Source: Parelaphostrongylus tenuis
Taxonomy: Eukaryota > Nematoda > Chromadorea > Rhabditida > Metastrongylidae
Length of the DNA stretch: 64,000 nucleotides
Direction: 5' to 3'
Assembly: GCA_019055375.1 (NCBI GenBank)
Contig: JAHQIW010000962.1
Span: 39,330 to 103,329 of the forward strand
Under the pieces are notes generated by a model. The model was not told the origin of the DNA. It was given only the letters and a program-made list of their open reading frames with translations, and did no database searches. Positions 23,190-34,843 of this stretch are shown in pieces. How positions within the stretch are numbered: position 1 is the first letter of the stretch; the number at the start of each line of letters is the position of its first letter. The translations under genes and the position numbers were made by a program.

Positions 23190-24890
23190 TTCATTTGATT
23201 TTTCACACTCAATATGCATCCAAGATACACGTACTAGGCGGTCACTACGATCAGAGAACCATATATTTTGATTCGTTCACCATTTCCAATTGGATCTAAA
23301 TAAATTGAATGCTCTTCCGATTTATGCGTAGTTCCCTCTTTTTTCCCTCTTTGTTGATTTTGCTGAGTATCGTCTCCGTTTTCGACGTGAACAATTTTGG
23401 CAGTATCGTGTCGCGCTTGTCGAACCGCTTTTCCCATGAGGATAACAAGTGTTCCATAAAAAAAGTTTCATTGACATTCTGGAGGAGCTCTTGTATAGGA
23501 CCGATTCGCTTTTGCTCCACGAGGGCGGTTAGGACTGCATTTCCTATGTTGAATGGTTTCCCACATTTGCGAAAAGTTAAGACTAGAGACTAGGAACAAG
23601 TGATATTTCCGGCAGACTACTATGACCCCAGTTACGATTAGAACGCGGTCTCGGTTGTATCTCATCAAGAGTTTTTATTATGTGCAAAGGGTACCATTGT
23701 GGATAGCTTGCAGATTACACTCAACAAGCATATCGGACGGCCACTACGAGTTACAAAGGTTGCTTCGGCCACCTTTCCTAGGTAGGATGACGTGCGCAAA
23801 GTCTTCCAGTGGTCTGAATTATTTCATTCTAAAGGCATGATATCGTGTCTTGCCAGAAATACTTATAGCCTGTGGACCACAGCGCTAAGGACTTCCGTGG
23901 TGATGCTGTCGGATACTGCATGAGGGATCAAAGCATGAAGGACATCACACCTTGACACGAGCTCAGTCTTATCTCAGCAGTCTTCCTCTGATGCAACAAG
24001 ACCAAGATCCACACGTGCTGCAGAGTTAGTATAATTTGAAGAAAATTGACAGCTTTTTTTCATGTTTTATGTCGCAACGTTAACTTCATAGAATAAAATC
24101 CCAGCTAGTTTTTCGCGATTAGGAATTTCGTTCCATATCACGACGAAACGCAGTGATGGTCCCATCCCCATTCGCCGAAACGGGTAGGAGAAGACAATAG
24201 TTGTAAAGATCTCGACGACACTGTTCCGGAGTAGATCTCTTTTGAGCTGCTCCTAGTGTGTTGGAAATGCGATAAGATGTCCTTGTTTGAATATCAGACT
24301 TAAATTCAGCACAATCTTTGAGTCTTTTGACCGTCTGATCGTAGTCTTCGATAAAGTCTTCCGTGCTCTGTCATTCACAGCCGGCAAAATCTCGCTTGGA
24401 ATGTTATCGTCAAGAACACCTTGACTGCTTCTTCATGCCCGATAACATGAACTCCTTTTAAATTTACTGTTGAATCAAATTTTTGCGCGAAGAAAAAGGT
24501 GATCGGATCCAGCACAAATCAATGGGACTACAGATGTGTCTAGTATGAGCCGCATTCTGTTTGCACGAAATGGTCGATCTCCGCATGCCCCACTACCAGG
24601 TGGCTCACATGCTTAGAGGGGACCTTTTTCTTCTGGAACAATGAATTTTTATTGAAGAAATGTGTTGCAGATAGAAGTCCTGCAAGACGACCTCCGTTAT
24701 TAATTCTTTGTCCTAATCCAAAGTTCCCATCCCTGCAATCGCTCTCGTTAGCCTTTCTAATTCTGATGTCGTAGTCACTTACAACAAATAATACAATTCG
24801 TTTTTCCGAATAACTCCCTCCAACTGCTACGCATCTAATTTGTTCTCAGCAGCTGAATCGGTCAGTGAGTAGCACTTGATGGTAGCGTCT
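23190..24890 (-). pseudogene. RTE-clade non-LTR retrotransposon remnant (endonuclease and reverse transcriptase)
   Basis: Read on the minus strand. From 24890 down there is an apurinic-type endonuclease segment (GNFGLGQRINNGGRLAGLLS, NSLFQKK, HAEIDHF). Then comes a linker (YDQTVKRLKDCAEF, RTSYRISNTLGAAQKR). Then there is a reverse transcriptase part (NAVLTALVEQKR, WEKRFDKRDTILPKLFT in place of the family GVRQGDTISPKLFT, then KRELRINRKSIQFI and GERIKIYGSLI). The stretch with the FADD catalytic motif is deleted between the PKLFT and LRINRK parts. Frameshifts and stops throughout show a dead copy. A likely 5' segment continues to about 25390 (CTCAAAACCCCGCACACTAA and GTTCATGGCGTCAGACGG on the minus strand), with less support. 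Confidence 0.85.
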
Positions 24891-25399
24891 TCTATGGTAG
24901 GTTAGTTGAAAACGGAGGATGGACATGCGCTAATAAGGGTCTCGTAAGAGTTGACAAGATAAATGAAGGACGAGTGGACTACAAGGTCTACGTCAGCGAT
25001 GTTTCGCGACAAAACATTTTTCTTGCAAATGACAATCGATTTCTTGCTTAAATGATGTATATCGGTCTTCTTCTTTGTCATTTCTTGCGCAGCAATTACA
25101 TGGAAATTTATGCCTTATGTTGCTTCAAGAAGTATTTGATGATTGGCGTAGGAGGAGAGTATTTCGTCAAAAAAACAACCTCCATGGGGTCTCGTGTGCG
25201 TATTCATCAGAATCGGTTTAAGTATTATCCTTATATCTGAGGATTTATGCCCTCTCACCGTCTGACGCCATGAACGGGGCTAGTTAGTGTGCGGGGTTTT
25301 GAGGCTAGCCTGTTGCCGGTCGTGCTATTTGACCTCCTCTAAACTCATACTTTAACTTTAGATGATTTAAACTTGAGATCTTTACGACGGCGATCCTAC

Positions 25400-28300
25400 A
25401 AAAGTTTCATTTAGCGGCGAATTCTCTGATCGATTTTCCTGCTAGCTTATTCAAAGTTGATGTTGGAAACGAACGTACAAATGAAAGTTGGAATAAGAAA
25501 ATGGCTGCTCGATTACGCTTGATCAAGAAGCCAACACATAGTGCAAACAATTTTTCTAGAAATTGTAATACATAGACGAAGTGAGAAGCAAAATCCTTTG
25601 CACGAATTAGTCACTAACGCTTCCGATTACGAATTCACTAACACCGACGTTGTGGGCCTTGAAGTAATAGTGACAATTATTCATTAAAGCGACATCTAAA
25701 CATTTCTGAACCCTCAAACATCACTACGTATTGTAGAACGTCGATGCCTCTCTTCTCATCCTACCGATTTAACTTATGGTTACTTCCGGCGGTATTCTCT
25801 GAACTGAATAACAATCGAGACCTTTCTTTTCAGCTGCAATCAAGCTCTATCTCGTAACACATATTTCATGTCGACCAGCGAACTGAAATTGCAATTTTCT
25901 TTTCACGAGCGTCCATATTCACAAGCATTCGTTTCTATGCGACAAAATGTCAGTACGACAATATCGCAATAGAACCGGAACGATTATACCCCCCTACGAC
26001 ACATCAGCCATCGGTTCATCACATGGCATCCTTGCCATTTCAAATTTATTCAAATCTGCATCACCGCCCAAAAGCTAAGATAAAAATCATAAACCTATCT
26101 CTTTTTTACTTCACCTCCTATTGGCTAGGTTTTTCACTAAATCCGTCGCGTTTTTAATGTTTACTCAACGATGTGACCTCTGAAGGTGTTATACATTGCG
26201 AAAATAATGCCGAATATCAGTTTTGGACCAGTATTTGTCAACTCACGGTAAATCTCACGACTTGTCATAAGAACTGGCAAGATCTACGGATCTTTCCTCA
26301 GAAGATTTTGTTTCACCATAATGAAACTCTAGTTTTCCTCACTCTGCAAATGGGAACCTTGACGCGTCCTTCTTGTAAACACTGGCGTTTTGAAAACGAG
26401 TAGAAGTAGATTAGGGGATTTGGCTAAAAAAACATTATAGTCTTCCGCAATGAGTTGTTAGCGCTTGCATTCAGTGCCCTTGCATGGGAGATTTTGAAGA
26501 TTGTTGTCCAGTTATCAACTTTCTGAAAAATCTAACTTCAAAAAGCTTTAAAATGGGAGAGATCTATTAATATGAACAGTCCTGATGCGATAGAGCAAGT
26601 TATATTCTATGCGCCTATGAAGTTTTGAACTTCTCCTCAACTGCACACCCAGAGCGTTTCTACTTGAAAGTTCAGATAGCTCGTTTGAGCTACCACTCGG
26701 TATCGTTGTGCACTGAAGAGCTTAGAGACTCCAGCGCTATTAGAATGAAGCTTTGAAACAAGTGATTATTTCGCAAAAGATTTACTGGTGATAATCTAAG
26801 AGCTGTATGTAAGGTGAAAGTGAACACCCCACTTTAAACAAAGCCAAACAGTATGAGGAAATCCATCTCATCACTAACTTCCACAATCTCCCACACTCAC
26901 GTCTCATTCGTACCTTTATTGTAGTCAGCGATCGTTTAGTTTCCCGACCCCACACAGAAGTAAGATCCTTTTATGTGATACAGCTTTGAACATGAACCTA
27001 AAACTAAGGCAAGCAAACCGCATGTATAACGAATGATTACAGAAAAGAGTACGATCTGCTGGCAAACGTAGAATAGTGGATGCCTCGATTCGCTTCCTTT
27101 TTTATCGGCAATAACTGCATAATTAAAGCAGTAATAATTACTTTTGTTAAAAGGTTGAAACGGAGATTAGATTTATTTCCTGTCAATTCGGTCCTCTAGG
27201 CATTATGGTGTGAATACATAGATTTTCTACCTTGACGAAAAAGAAGCCACGATCGCATTTTTTCTTTAGTAGCACAGCAGCAACAAGTTCCGTGAACCTT
27301 ATCGAGATCACCGATCACTTGACGTTGTTCACTTTTCATGGAATAGAGTCCGTAAGGCTTAAACCCGTTCTAGAAATGGTTACAATGCAAATACCTCCCG
27401 CCGCGTTTGTCAACAAAGACTGCGATCGTTTCAAACAGAACACCACAAACATAAAATTCAAACCAAACGGTGTAATTTTCACGGAATTTTCCCACTTTTT
27501 ACCAAAAGAATGATCTGGTAATGTTCAATCAGTCTATTCATGTATATATCGCTAAAAAATTCGTTCTCGCATGTTTTTTTGGCAATCTTCGTAACGTAAA
27601 TCAATAGAAGTCATTTGTTCTGAAAACAAACGTTCTATGTTCGCTTTCCCCTTATATAAAATCTCTTCTATGATGCTCTATGAATTGATATATCAGACAC
27701 TATATTAGGATGGAAAAAAGATTTTCCATGTTTAATGAGATTTTTTTATAAACAGGAACTTGATTATTCATAATCATTTCGTTCCATGCCATATGGACAC
27801 TACAGTGTCCATAGCTCTCTGTACCTTTCACAACTACGTTTACAGATTTCTATGCGTTTACAAAGATTGGCTCAAAATTTTGCTTCTCAAAGTCTGCCTT
27901 TTCCTAACCTGAAACTCCCTTTTTCCAAACAAAACGAAAAAATTCCACTAAGTATTAAAACTGTTCTCCACGCCTTTACTAAATTCTGATTACTACTGAT
28001 AACTAAGTAAGCACTGATTTGAATGCCTAATTGTAGGATACGTTTACCGGGCTGGATACGGAGTGTGAGCCAACCATGTTGAGTGTAGACGGCAAGGGAA
28101 TGGGTTATATATTCAATATTCTCGATACAGTTATCTAAATCGTTGACTAATCAACGTTGTCCAAATGGTTGCAAAATGATGGTTCTAGAAGAGATCGGAG
28201 TATTCAGTTCTACTCTGATTTATAAGTTAATCAGTCGTACGACCTATGCTTGATGAGATGACAAGGAGTTGTTAAGATGCACTCTGATTTTCAACGGCTA

Positions 28301-30270
28301 ATGTTTTAGTGAAACCGTTTTCATTCGCTACATGTTGTGATCACCTGGAAGATGTTCGAGTAATAGTGAAAAACTGGGCTTCATAAGGCCACTTGACCAC
28401 TTCCGTCATTCAGCTTTGAAAAGATTTTGTCATCCTGTATAAACAATAAAAGACGGATCAAAGGTCGTGGGAAATAAAAACTAATTGGTTAAGCAAACTG
28501 CGCTAGGCATCGAATAAGTTTGTCTTTGGTTAATATAATTCGATGCAGTACCTTACGAAACATCCATTAGCTTTTGAAAAACACCACATTATTTTAATAT
28601 TTCTTTTTGGATGCGATAACTTCAGTAATACAGCAAAGAAGTAAAAATACGGCAGAACAATAGCTCAAGTTGCATTTCCCTTGGCATTAGCCTGTCTCAC
28701 CTCTTCTGAGGCTCGATTACACCACGTATTCGCTTTATAAATGAGACAGTAGCCGTTATAGTCTTGAATTTTTCAGTAAAAGATGTTATAGAATGCTCTT
28801 TTTCCAGAAAAACTGGAAACTCAGTCCAAATGATTTGCTCCGATTACAATTCGCTACAACATGGAATCGAGTGGAATCGCTCAAATAATAAGTTTGATAT
28901 TCAAAATTATGTCTAAAAAATTAACAAAACACTGATTCCATTCAAATTCACTTGACATCTCGCTGCTTGTGCTCACCCAGAAAAAGTTAGTGGCCATGCG
29001 ACGACAAGCTGATTACTATAGCAACTATCCACATAGTCATGTCTTACTTCATGGAATCGAAACGTCAATTCTTCAGTATATTCTTATGCACAGCGTCACT
29101 ATCCTGGCTGGCACTTTGCTGTAGAAAGTCTATTAACGGTTCTATATACAACTTTCCGTTTGCTCTCAAAGTTTAGTACTTGTTCTGCAAAGTTCCTTTC
29201 CCCGTCTTGTCTTGTTTTCCGTTGCAAAGTCAATTCTTTGTTGATGTTAGACTCAACCCACCGAGTCAAATTTGGTCAAAGCTTTCGGATCATCACTCCA
29301 TAGTACTACAGTGAACTATCAAGACCAGGAGTTAACGATAAAGTAGCGATAACGTTTATTTAAGCCTGAACTTATTCTTTTGTCCTCTTTACTGTCAAAC
29401 TCAGCACAGGATCTCTGTGTCATAAGAATCACGCTAGCAACGAATAAAATCCCACAATCAAAGACCAGTGAATAGTAAAATTCTTCACATTTACTCTTAG
29501 AAGCTAAAAAGTTGTGGTCCAGACTACCAACAAAAGACAAGCCATCTAAGTGTCCAAGTAGGTATTCTCCTATCGAAACGCAATTAACAAAAAGAAAATG
29601 CTTCTTGTTGCGAAAATGACAGGAATGAATACGGTAACAGTGGACTGAGAATATCACCAACTACGAACCCTGTGAAATGAGAAATTGTTGTCTACCATCT
29701 ACTGAATTTTTTATCCGCGACACTTTCTAGGTACAGTTTTTAAGAACCAAAATTTGACGAAAAAAACTATATTCCGTTTATTGGAAGCTTCCATCGGTAC
29801 TTATATGTTAGACGGCGATAATATAAATTGATCTCATTCGCTGGTCGCTGGACTGGATCATTTCATAGGTGCTAGCTATCATTCGAAAGCTCAGATCCCT
29901 ATGTAAAGCTCCACGCCGCCGATTTATCACGACACCCTTTTATAACGTTGTAAAATCCATAATAAAAGTTTCACACAACCATGTGTTTTCCTTTCTTATC
30001 TCGCCTATGTTTCGTTGGACAAAACATCTTTTTTAGAAAGTTGGTATTCATTCGATATCACAAGTTTCAAGCAACTCAAAAATGTGTTTGTTTCTTGGAA
30101 AAGCTCTTTTGACAGCACTGTAGGATAAGTAGAGGATTTGTGCTTTACACCTTGCCGGAGAGAGCTCTTTTTCCAGACTATTAGTAATCACTCGATACCG
30201 TAAGTCCCTATCGTTTGCCGTTAAAATGCATAACGTATCCGGCTCACCCGATCTTCGATAGCATCATGTG
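25400..30270. other. no confident feature except one possible exon
   Basis: Apart from the open segment at 27275-27513 I see only chance-length frames and AT-rich sequence. The 113-codon minus frame at 29319-29660 has no splice context or motif I recognise. Confidence 0.5.
27275..27513 (+). CDS. possible orphan exon, unknown
   Basis: Follows a strong acceptor (TTTTTTCTTTAG) and stays open for about 79 codons to a TGA. It reads VNLIEITDHLTLFTFHGI and later IPPAAFVNKDCDRFKQNTT. A good internal donor (TCC|GTAAGG at about 27350) would end it earlier. No partner exon was identified on either side. It could equally be chance. Confidence 0.25.
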
Positions 30271-30284
30271 TGGAACAGAGTCTT

Positions 30285-31330
30285 GGATTTTTGATCATTC
30301 ACTTAGGCGAGAACATAGGGTACATTCTCGCACTCGTGAGAAACGAAGTACTGCTAGCAACATCATTTCGAATTCGCGTTCGATGTTTACGTAACGACCA
30401 AGTTTTCGATGCATATTTCGAGATGAGAAGTCGAAAAGGTGGGCACAAAGTCAGGTGCTCTTAGTTCCCTTTAATACATCCTTAATGCTACTCAATGCCT
30501 CCATGCCGCTCATTTCTTCTTGTTTAATTTTGAACCTGATCCCTTCATCACATTGAATACCAACACAGATAGACGTAATTAGGGTATTTGATAATAATTT
30601 CTCCGTTGAACCTTGTAACGACGTTCGATATCAATTCATCCTTCTTGAACATCGCTTACGTAAAAATTTAAGGAGGTCCAATCCTTCCACAAGCGTTATA
30701 AAAATTGGTCGACATTCATTTTGCATGACTGATGCTTTTGTGTTAGAAGAACAGTGTTAAGAAAAAGGACGAAGAAGCAACCGTGAACAAACAACTTTCA
30801 CTCCCATATCGTCCCGATCTAATGTTCACATCACGTTCTGACAGTGGCAATGAATAATTTTGGTAAGACGGTATTGTTTTAAAGAACCTCTCCCATTACG
30901 TCAATAACAGCATCATTCTGGGATGACGATATTTGGTTATGGAATCTTCGTATGGTTCACGATGAATTTCTATGTACGAGTAGGGAAGGCCTTACTGTCC
31001 AGAGATTCCATGACTACTTCTGTTTCAACTCAATCAAAGAACTCCCGTAGATCGATGACAGTGACATAAAGTTCTTCTGTGCTTTCAAAACTCTAATGAG
31101 TCTTGTTATCGTGAGAATGTGATTTATTGTACTGGATTCCTTTTGAAGTTCTGCTTGTTCACATGGCTGTTCTTCGCCCAATAGTCTGTCAGTCCTGTTT
31201 ATGATAAGTCAAGTGAAGAGTTCATAAACGATAGACAACGACAGATTGAGCGTTGGTGATGCTATGGAAGTCTCTTCTTTCGAACAATAACACGGCGGTG
31301 GTTGTTTACCGTTGAGAAACAACTCTTCAA
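30285..31330 (-). pseudogene. RTE-clade reverse transcriptase remnant, copy 2
   Basis: Minus-strand fragments in order: INRTDRLLGEEQPCEQAE (family: NRIE..LDEGQPCEQAGFRK), ETEVVMESLDSKAFPT, RDDMGVKV, KIKQEEMSGMEALSSIKDVL, LCAHLFDFS. They correspond to the finger, palm and thumb of the same RTE family as at 40.87-41.65 kb. Stops and frameshifts are frequent. The open frame on the opposite strand at 30270-30464 is a shadow. Confidence 0.8.
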
Positions 31331-31535
31331 TTTGGTCTGCAACGCCTACAGAGCCGAGCTAATGTTTTAACGAGAACTGTTGAAAGATAGACAGTTTAAG
31401 CTAAAATTGTTCACTCTAAAGTTTCAATTTGAATTGGTGGCACGCAACTTCGTTTTTATAACCATGTGTCCATATAGCTGACCACGTTTCGCTAGCTTCA
31501 TCAAACAGGGTGAAGCCACTGAACCTAACTCTTAC

Positions 31536-31790
31536 TCAAAAATCATTTACAATCAGTGAACTTGAGAAGCACTCATGACGGCGTAGCTCATAGTGATATT
31601 GATCATGGTGACATCTTCGCAGTGTAGAAGGACAAACCATTTCAGTACATGTTTTGTACTTCAGTTCACATTTTCTTTCCTGATTGTTCGACTTGGTAGA
31701 GCATATCAAATTGTCCATAGAAGATAGAAAAAGCAGAAAAATAAAAAATCTTGCTTTTATCATCTCATAATTTGATGTGAGAAATTCCAA
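31536..31790 (-). CDS. possible small secreted Cys-rich peptide
   Basis: Single open frame of 84 codons, or 75 from a second Met. From that Met it has a plausible signal peptide (MIKARFFIFLLFLSSM). A short Cys-rich, charged tail follows, with Cys in ICS, RKCEL, KTCTE, MVCPS, RRCHH and HECFS, and then a TGA. The spacing does not match a family I can name. No TTTCAG-type acceptor stands directly before either ATG, so an upstream exon may be missing. A real gene is plausible but unproven, as 84 codons can occur by chance here. Confidence 0.35.
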   Translation of the reverse strand: MEFLTSNYEMIKARFFIFLLFLSSMDNLICSTKSNNQERKCELKYKTCTEMVCPSTLRRCHHDQYHYELRRHECFSSSLIVNDF

Positions 31791-31799
31791 GCAATTTTA

Positions 31800-34550
31800 A
31801 ACTTTACAAAATTTCATAATGGAAAAGTGGTTGGAAATTCGAGTCATCAGTGGATTTCCATAAACACGTATCTATACTGAGTTCAGTGTCATCTGTCCAA
31901 TTTCTTCTCGCTCTAGAAAACTACAGACTTTTCGGAGACCTCAATTATCCTATTAGCTCCATACTAACGCACTGCATGATGTCGGAGATAGTGAAAGATA
32001 GAGGTTCGTCAGTGACGGGTAAAACACTGAATTATGAATTTTCTCGAGCTCGTAAACAATCGTACAGATTAAAGTCCATTTTCGGACGACTAAAAAAAAA
32101 GGAAATTAAATGAAGTGGAAATCAAATGCTGCTTACCTCAAGTCGAAATTTGAAGCTCTAGATATAAGTCAATTTTCTATAATTCAAGGTTAGTAATCAT
32201 CTCACAAAAATACAAAAAGTCCCATCTTGTTTACTCCCAGTCTTATTTTATTCTACAAGAATGGAAATCAGTCCCTTTACCATCAAGCAAAATAATAATA
32301 GTGTATACAAAAGCGTCGATTTTTACAAGCACTGTTACATCTGTACTATTCTTTGATATGACTATACTCTTTGATCCTCTTCTGACATAAGGAGAAATTT
32401 TTTAGGTAGTTTTATTTTCGCTTCTGCCGTACAATGTTGCCTTTTAACTTTGCGAATGTGACTTCGAAAGGCTTTTAAAGAAAAAGACTTCCTTCAATCA
32501 TTCAGTTGTTTATTTGAAGCCTACAGTGTGAGAAATAACTTTACGTGTTCTACATGAACATTTCAGGCAAAGAGATAATCACTGAATTTTTGTATTAAAA
32601 TATGCAAATAAGCAATTTTCCGAAATCCATTCATCTAAACGATGTTGACTGTCAGAATAGTTTACCTTAGATCAGTCTTTCTTAGATCGCAAAAGATAAG
32701 CCGTTTCATGTCTGCATTCAATCCACTGTCTTTTCCTCTTCATTGAATTCTTTTCTAAGGAAAGATGAAAAAAAAGCTACTTTACCAACCACACTCAAAG
32801 GAGTCAGCGACTTCTACAGAAGGCAGTGCCTTCCGGTGAACTAGAGCCGTTTCCCTCAACGAAAGAGTTCCTCTTTGCTGCTGATGAAATTTTGATAGAA
32901 TGTGACACTAAGAAGTCATGTTAATCGGTACCAGTACGGTCACCGTCACCAATACCGGTCAATTTTAGAAATCGACCGGCCTCATTAGTAATCAGCGCAC
33001 CGACAAAACAGTGCTTCTGTAAAAACAACGCTAATGCATGTTCTTAAGAGTTCCGATACACTCCGGAATCGGGCTCTCTTCAATCATGTCATAAGTTCGG
33101 TGTTGTCAAGAATCACTTATGGGACAAAGGTTTAGGTGGTAAAGAATACCACACCATGAGGACAACTATTCTTTCACAAAACACTTACAATAACTCTAAA
33201 CAAGTGGGCTTAGCAGGCACCGTTAGACTATGAATATATGACGTATAATTGTGGCGATTATGTTATTAGATTAAAAAAAAATTCAAGAAACAGACTGCAA
33301 AATCTTCTTAATATTCCATAACCGTGGCCGTCAAGCAGTAAAGTAAGAGCAACAGTTCAAGGTTTTATCTCCTTTGTGAGTGAAGTTTGCAATCCAATCA
33401 AAGGCACATGGCAGAAGTGATTTATAGCCGCTGAGTCTATGTATTCTTAAGGCCACTTTTTCTTTTAATTCTGAAACGTTTTCAAGATGTGAACCTCAGC
33501 TGTGTTCGGAATACTCTTCTATTGGTAGGCGGTAAATCTTAAGTGTGTACTGATCAAAAGGTGAACAAGTGCACTAACAAGTTTCAGGTTTTGTTATCGA
33601 AACTGGTCTATTATGTTGAAGTTATAAAAAAGCTTCACCCAATAAGGATCGTGCGTGTTGGGTCACGGCCGTTTTGATGAGAGCATGCCGGTTTCATCTC
33701 TGCTCTCTTCTGCCTTTTCCATCCGAGCAATTACTTGGCTTTCTCTGGTCTATTGATCGAAAATTTACCGGATTATTGACGAAATACTTCGAGGGTAAAC
33801 ATTCAGTGAGTTCGGTACTTTAATGAGTACACTCTGACCAGAGAATCCGAAAAAATCTTGATAGCGACTGGTTATGAGTCATGACTTCGACTCTTCGAAA
33901 TTTCAAATTCATTTTGTCACGTAATTACTTTACCTCCTATAAGAGGTTTTCCCGCTTGCAGTGTTCTATAAGCCATTCCCTTTACATCCCAATTTGCATC
34001 ACAACATTTTTGTTCTATGCACTACTGTTGACATAAGCTCGATTGGCTGCTCTCAACTGCTTTCACTCAATTATTCTTTCTGCGATCCACCCATCGACAG
34101 TATTTTCACCTACGTGTACCATCTATGAACTTGTAAATATAGAGTAACTAGAACGAGTACTATAAGTCCCAGTTACCTTAATAGGTATCAGAGCTACTCC
34201 TTGGTATCAGGTGGGTAATAGGATTTGTTTTTTCGTCATGGAAAAAACTCCTCATTTCCTTCTCTTCACTGTTGTTAGGAATAATTTTATCCGAACACTC
34301 CCATAGGGACTTCGAAAAACGTTCCATTTTCCCAAACTTTGTCAAGCATAAGTCAGTATAAGGCTCGATCTGGATACGATTAGTAATAAAATTTGCACTG
34401 CATTTTGGAAACGATGTATCTATGTCCTCTCAATCAATGTAGATAAATACAATTTGATGTTCAGTCCTATCATATTACAGGATGTTTTTACGTGCCAGTC
34501 GAATTCGCTACTGACTCCTATTAACTCAATAGATGTTCTCAAAATTCAGT
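31800..34550. other. intergenic, no feature seen
   Basis: AT-rich sequence with only short frames. The region just before 34559 (AAATTCAGTTTTTTCAG) is the likely trans-splice or intron acceptor of the next gene. Confidence 0.5.
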
Positions 34551-34558
34551 TTTTTCAG

Positions 34559-34843
34559 ATGCTAAGCCAGTTGCAGTTCTTTGTACTACCGTGTTTGCTG
34601 ATGTCTTCACCGACGCTGGAGGTGCTCGATTATAATGTGCTGTCACAAAACATGACCAGTGTATTGCCAGTCTCGCTAAGTGATAATGAAGAGGCCGATA
34701 ATACGTACAAACTCTTCAACAACTACTTTCCACTGCTATTGATGCTTATTTCAATGCCCGAAAACGAGACGGAGAGCCTGGAAAAGTACATGAAACAACG
34801 CACGTATGCCGAATTGAAGCGTATGATCGACGAAAAGCAGAAG
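34559..34843 (+). CDS. exon 1 of the unknown secreted protein
   Basis: Ninety-five codons, phase 0 out at AAG|GTCTCG. It contains the signal peptide and then LSDNEEADNTYKLFNNYF, a short hydrophobic patch (PLLLMLISMP) and a charged helix ending DEKQK. The donor is weak in its +3 to +6 bases, but the join to exon 2 (EKQK|VSDI) is in frame and natural-looking. Confidence 0.72.

Noticed and set aside
29319..29660. 113-codon minus-strand frame
   Set aside because: No recognisable motif, signal or splice context; could be chance in this composition.
33655..33710. Hammerhead-like TTTGATGAGAGCATGCCGGTTTCATC
   Set aside because: Simple GATGA/TTCATC hairpin; lacks the C-GAAA box and stem I pairing.
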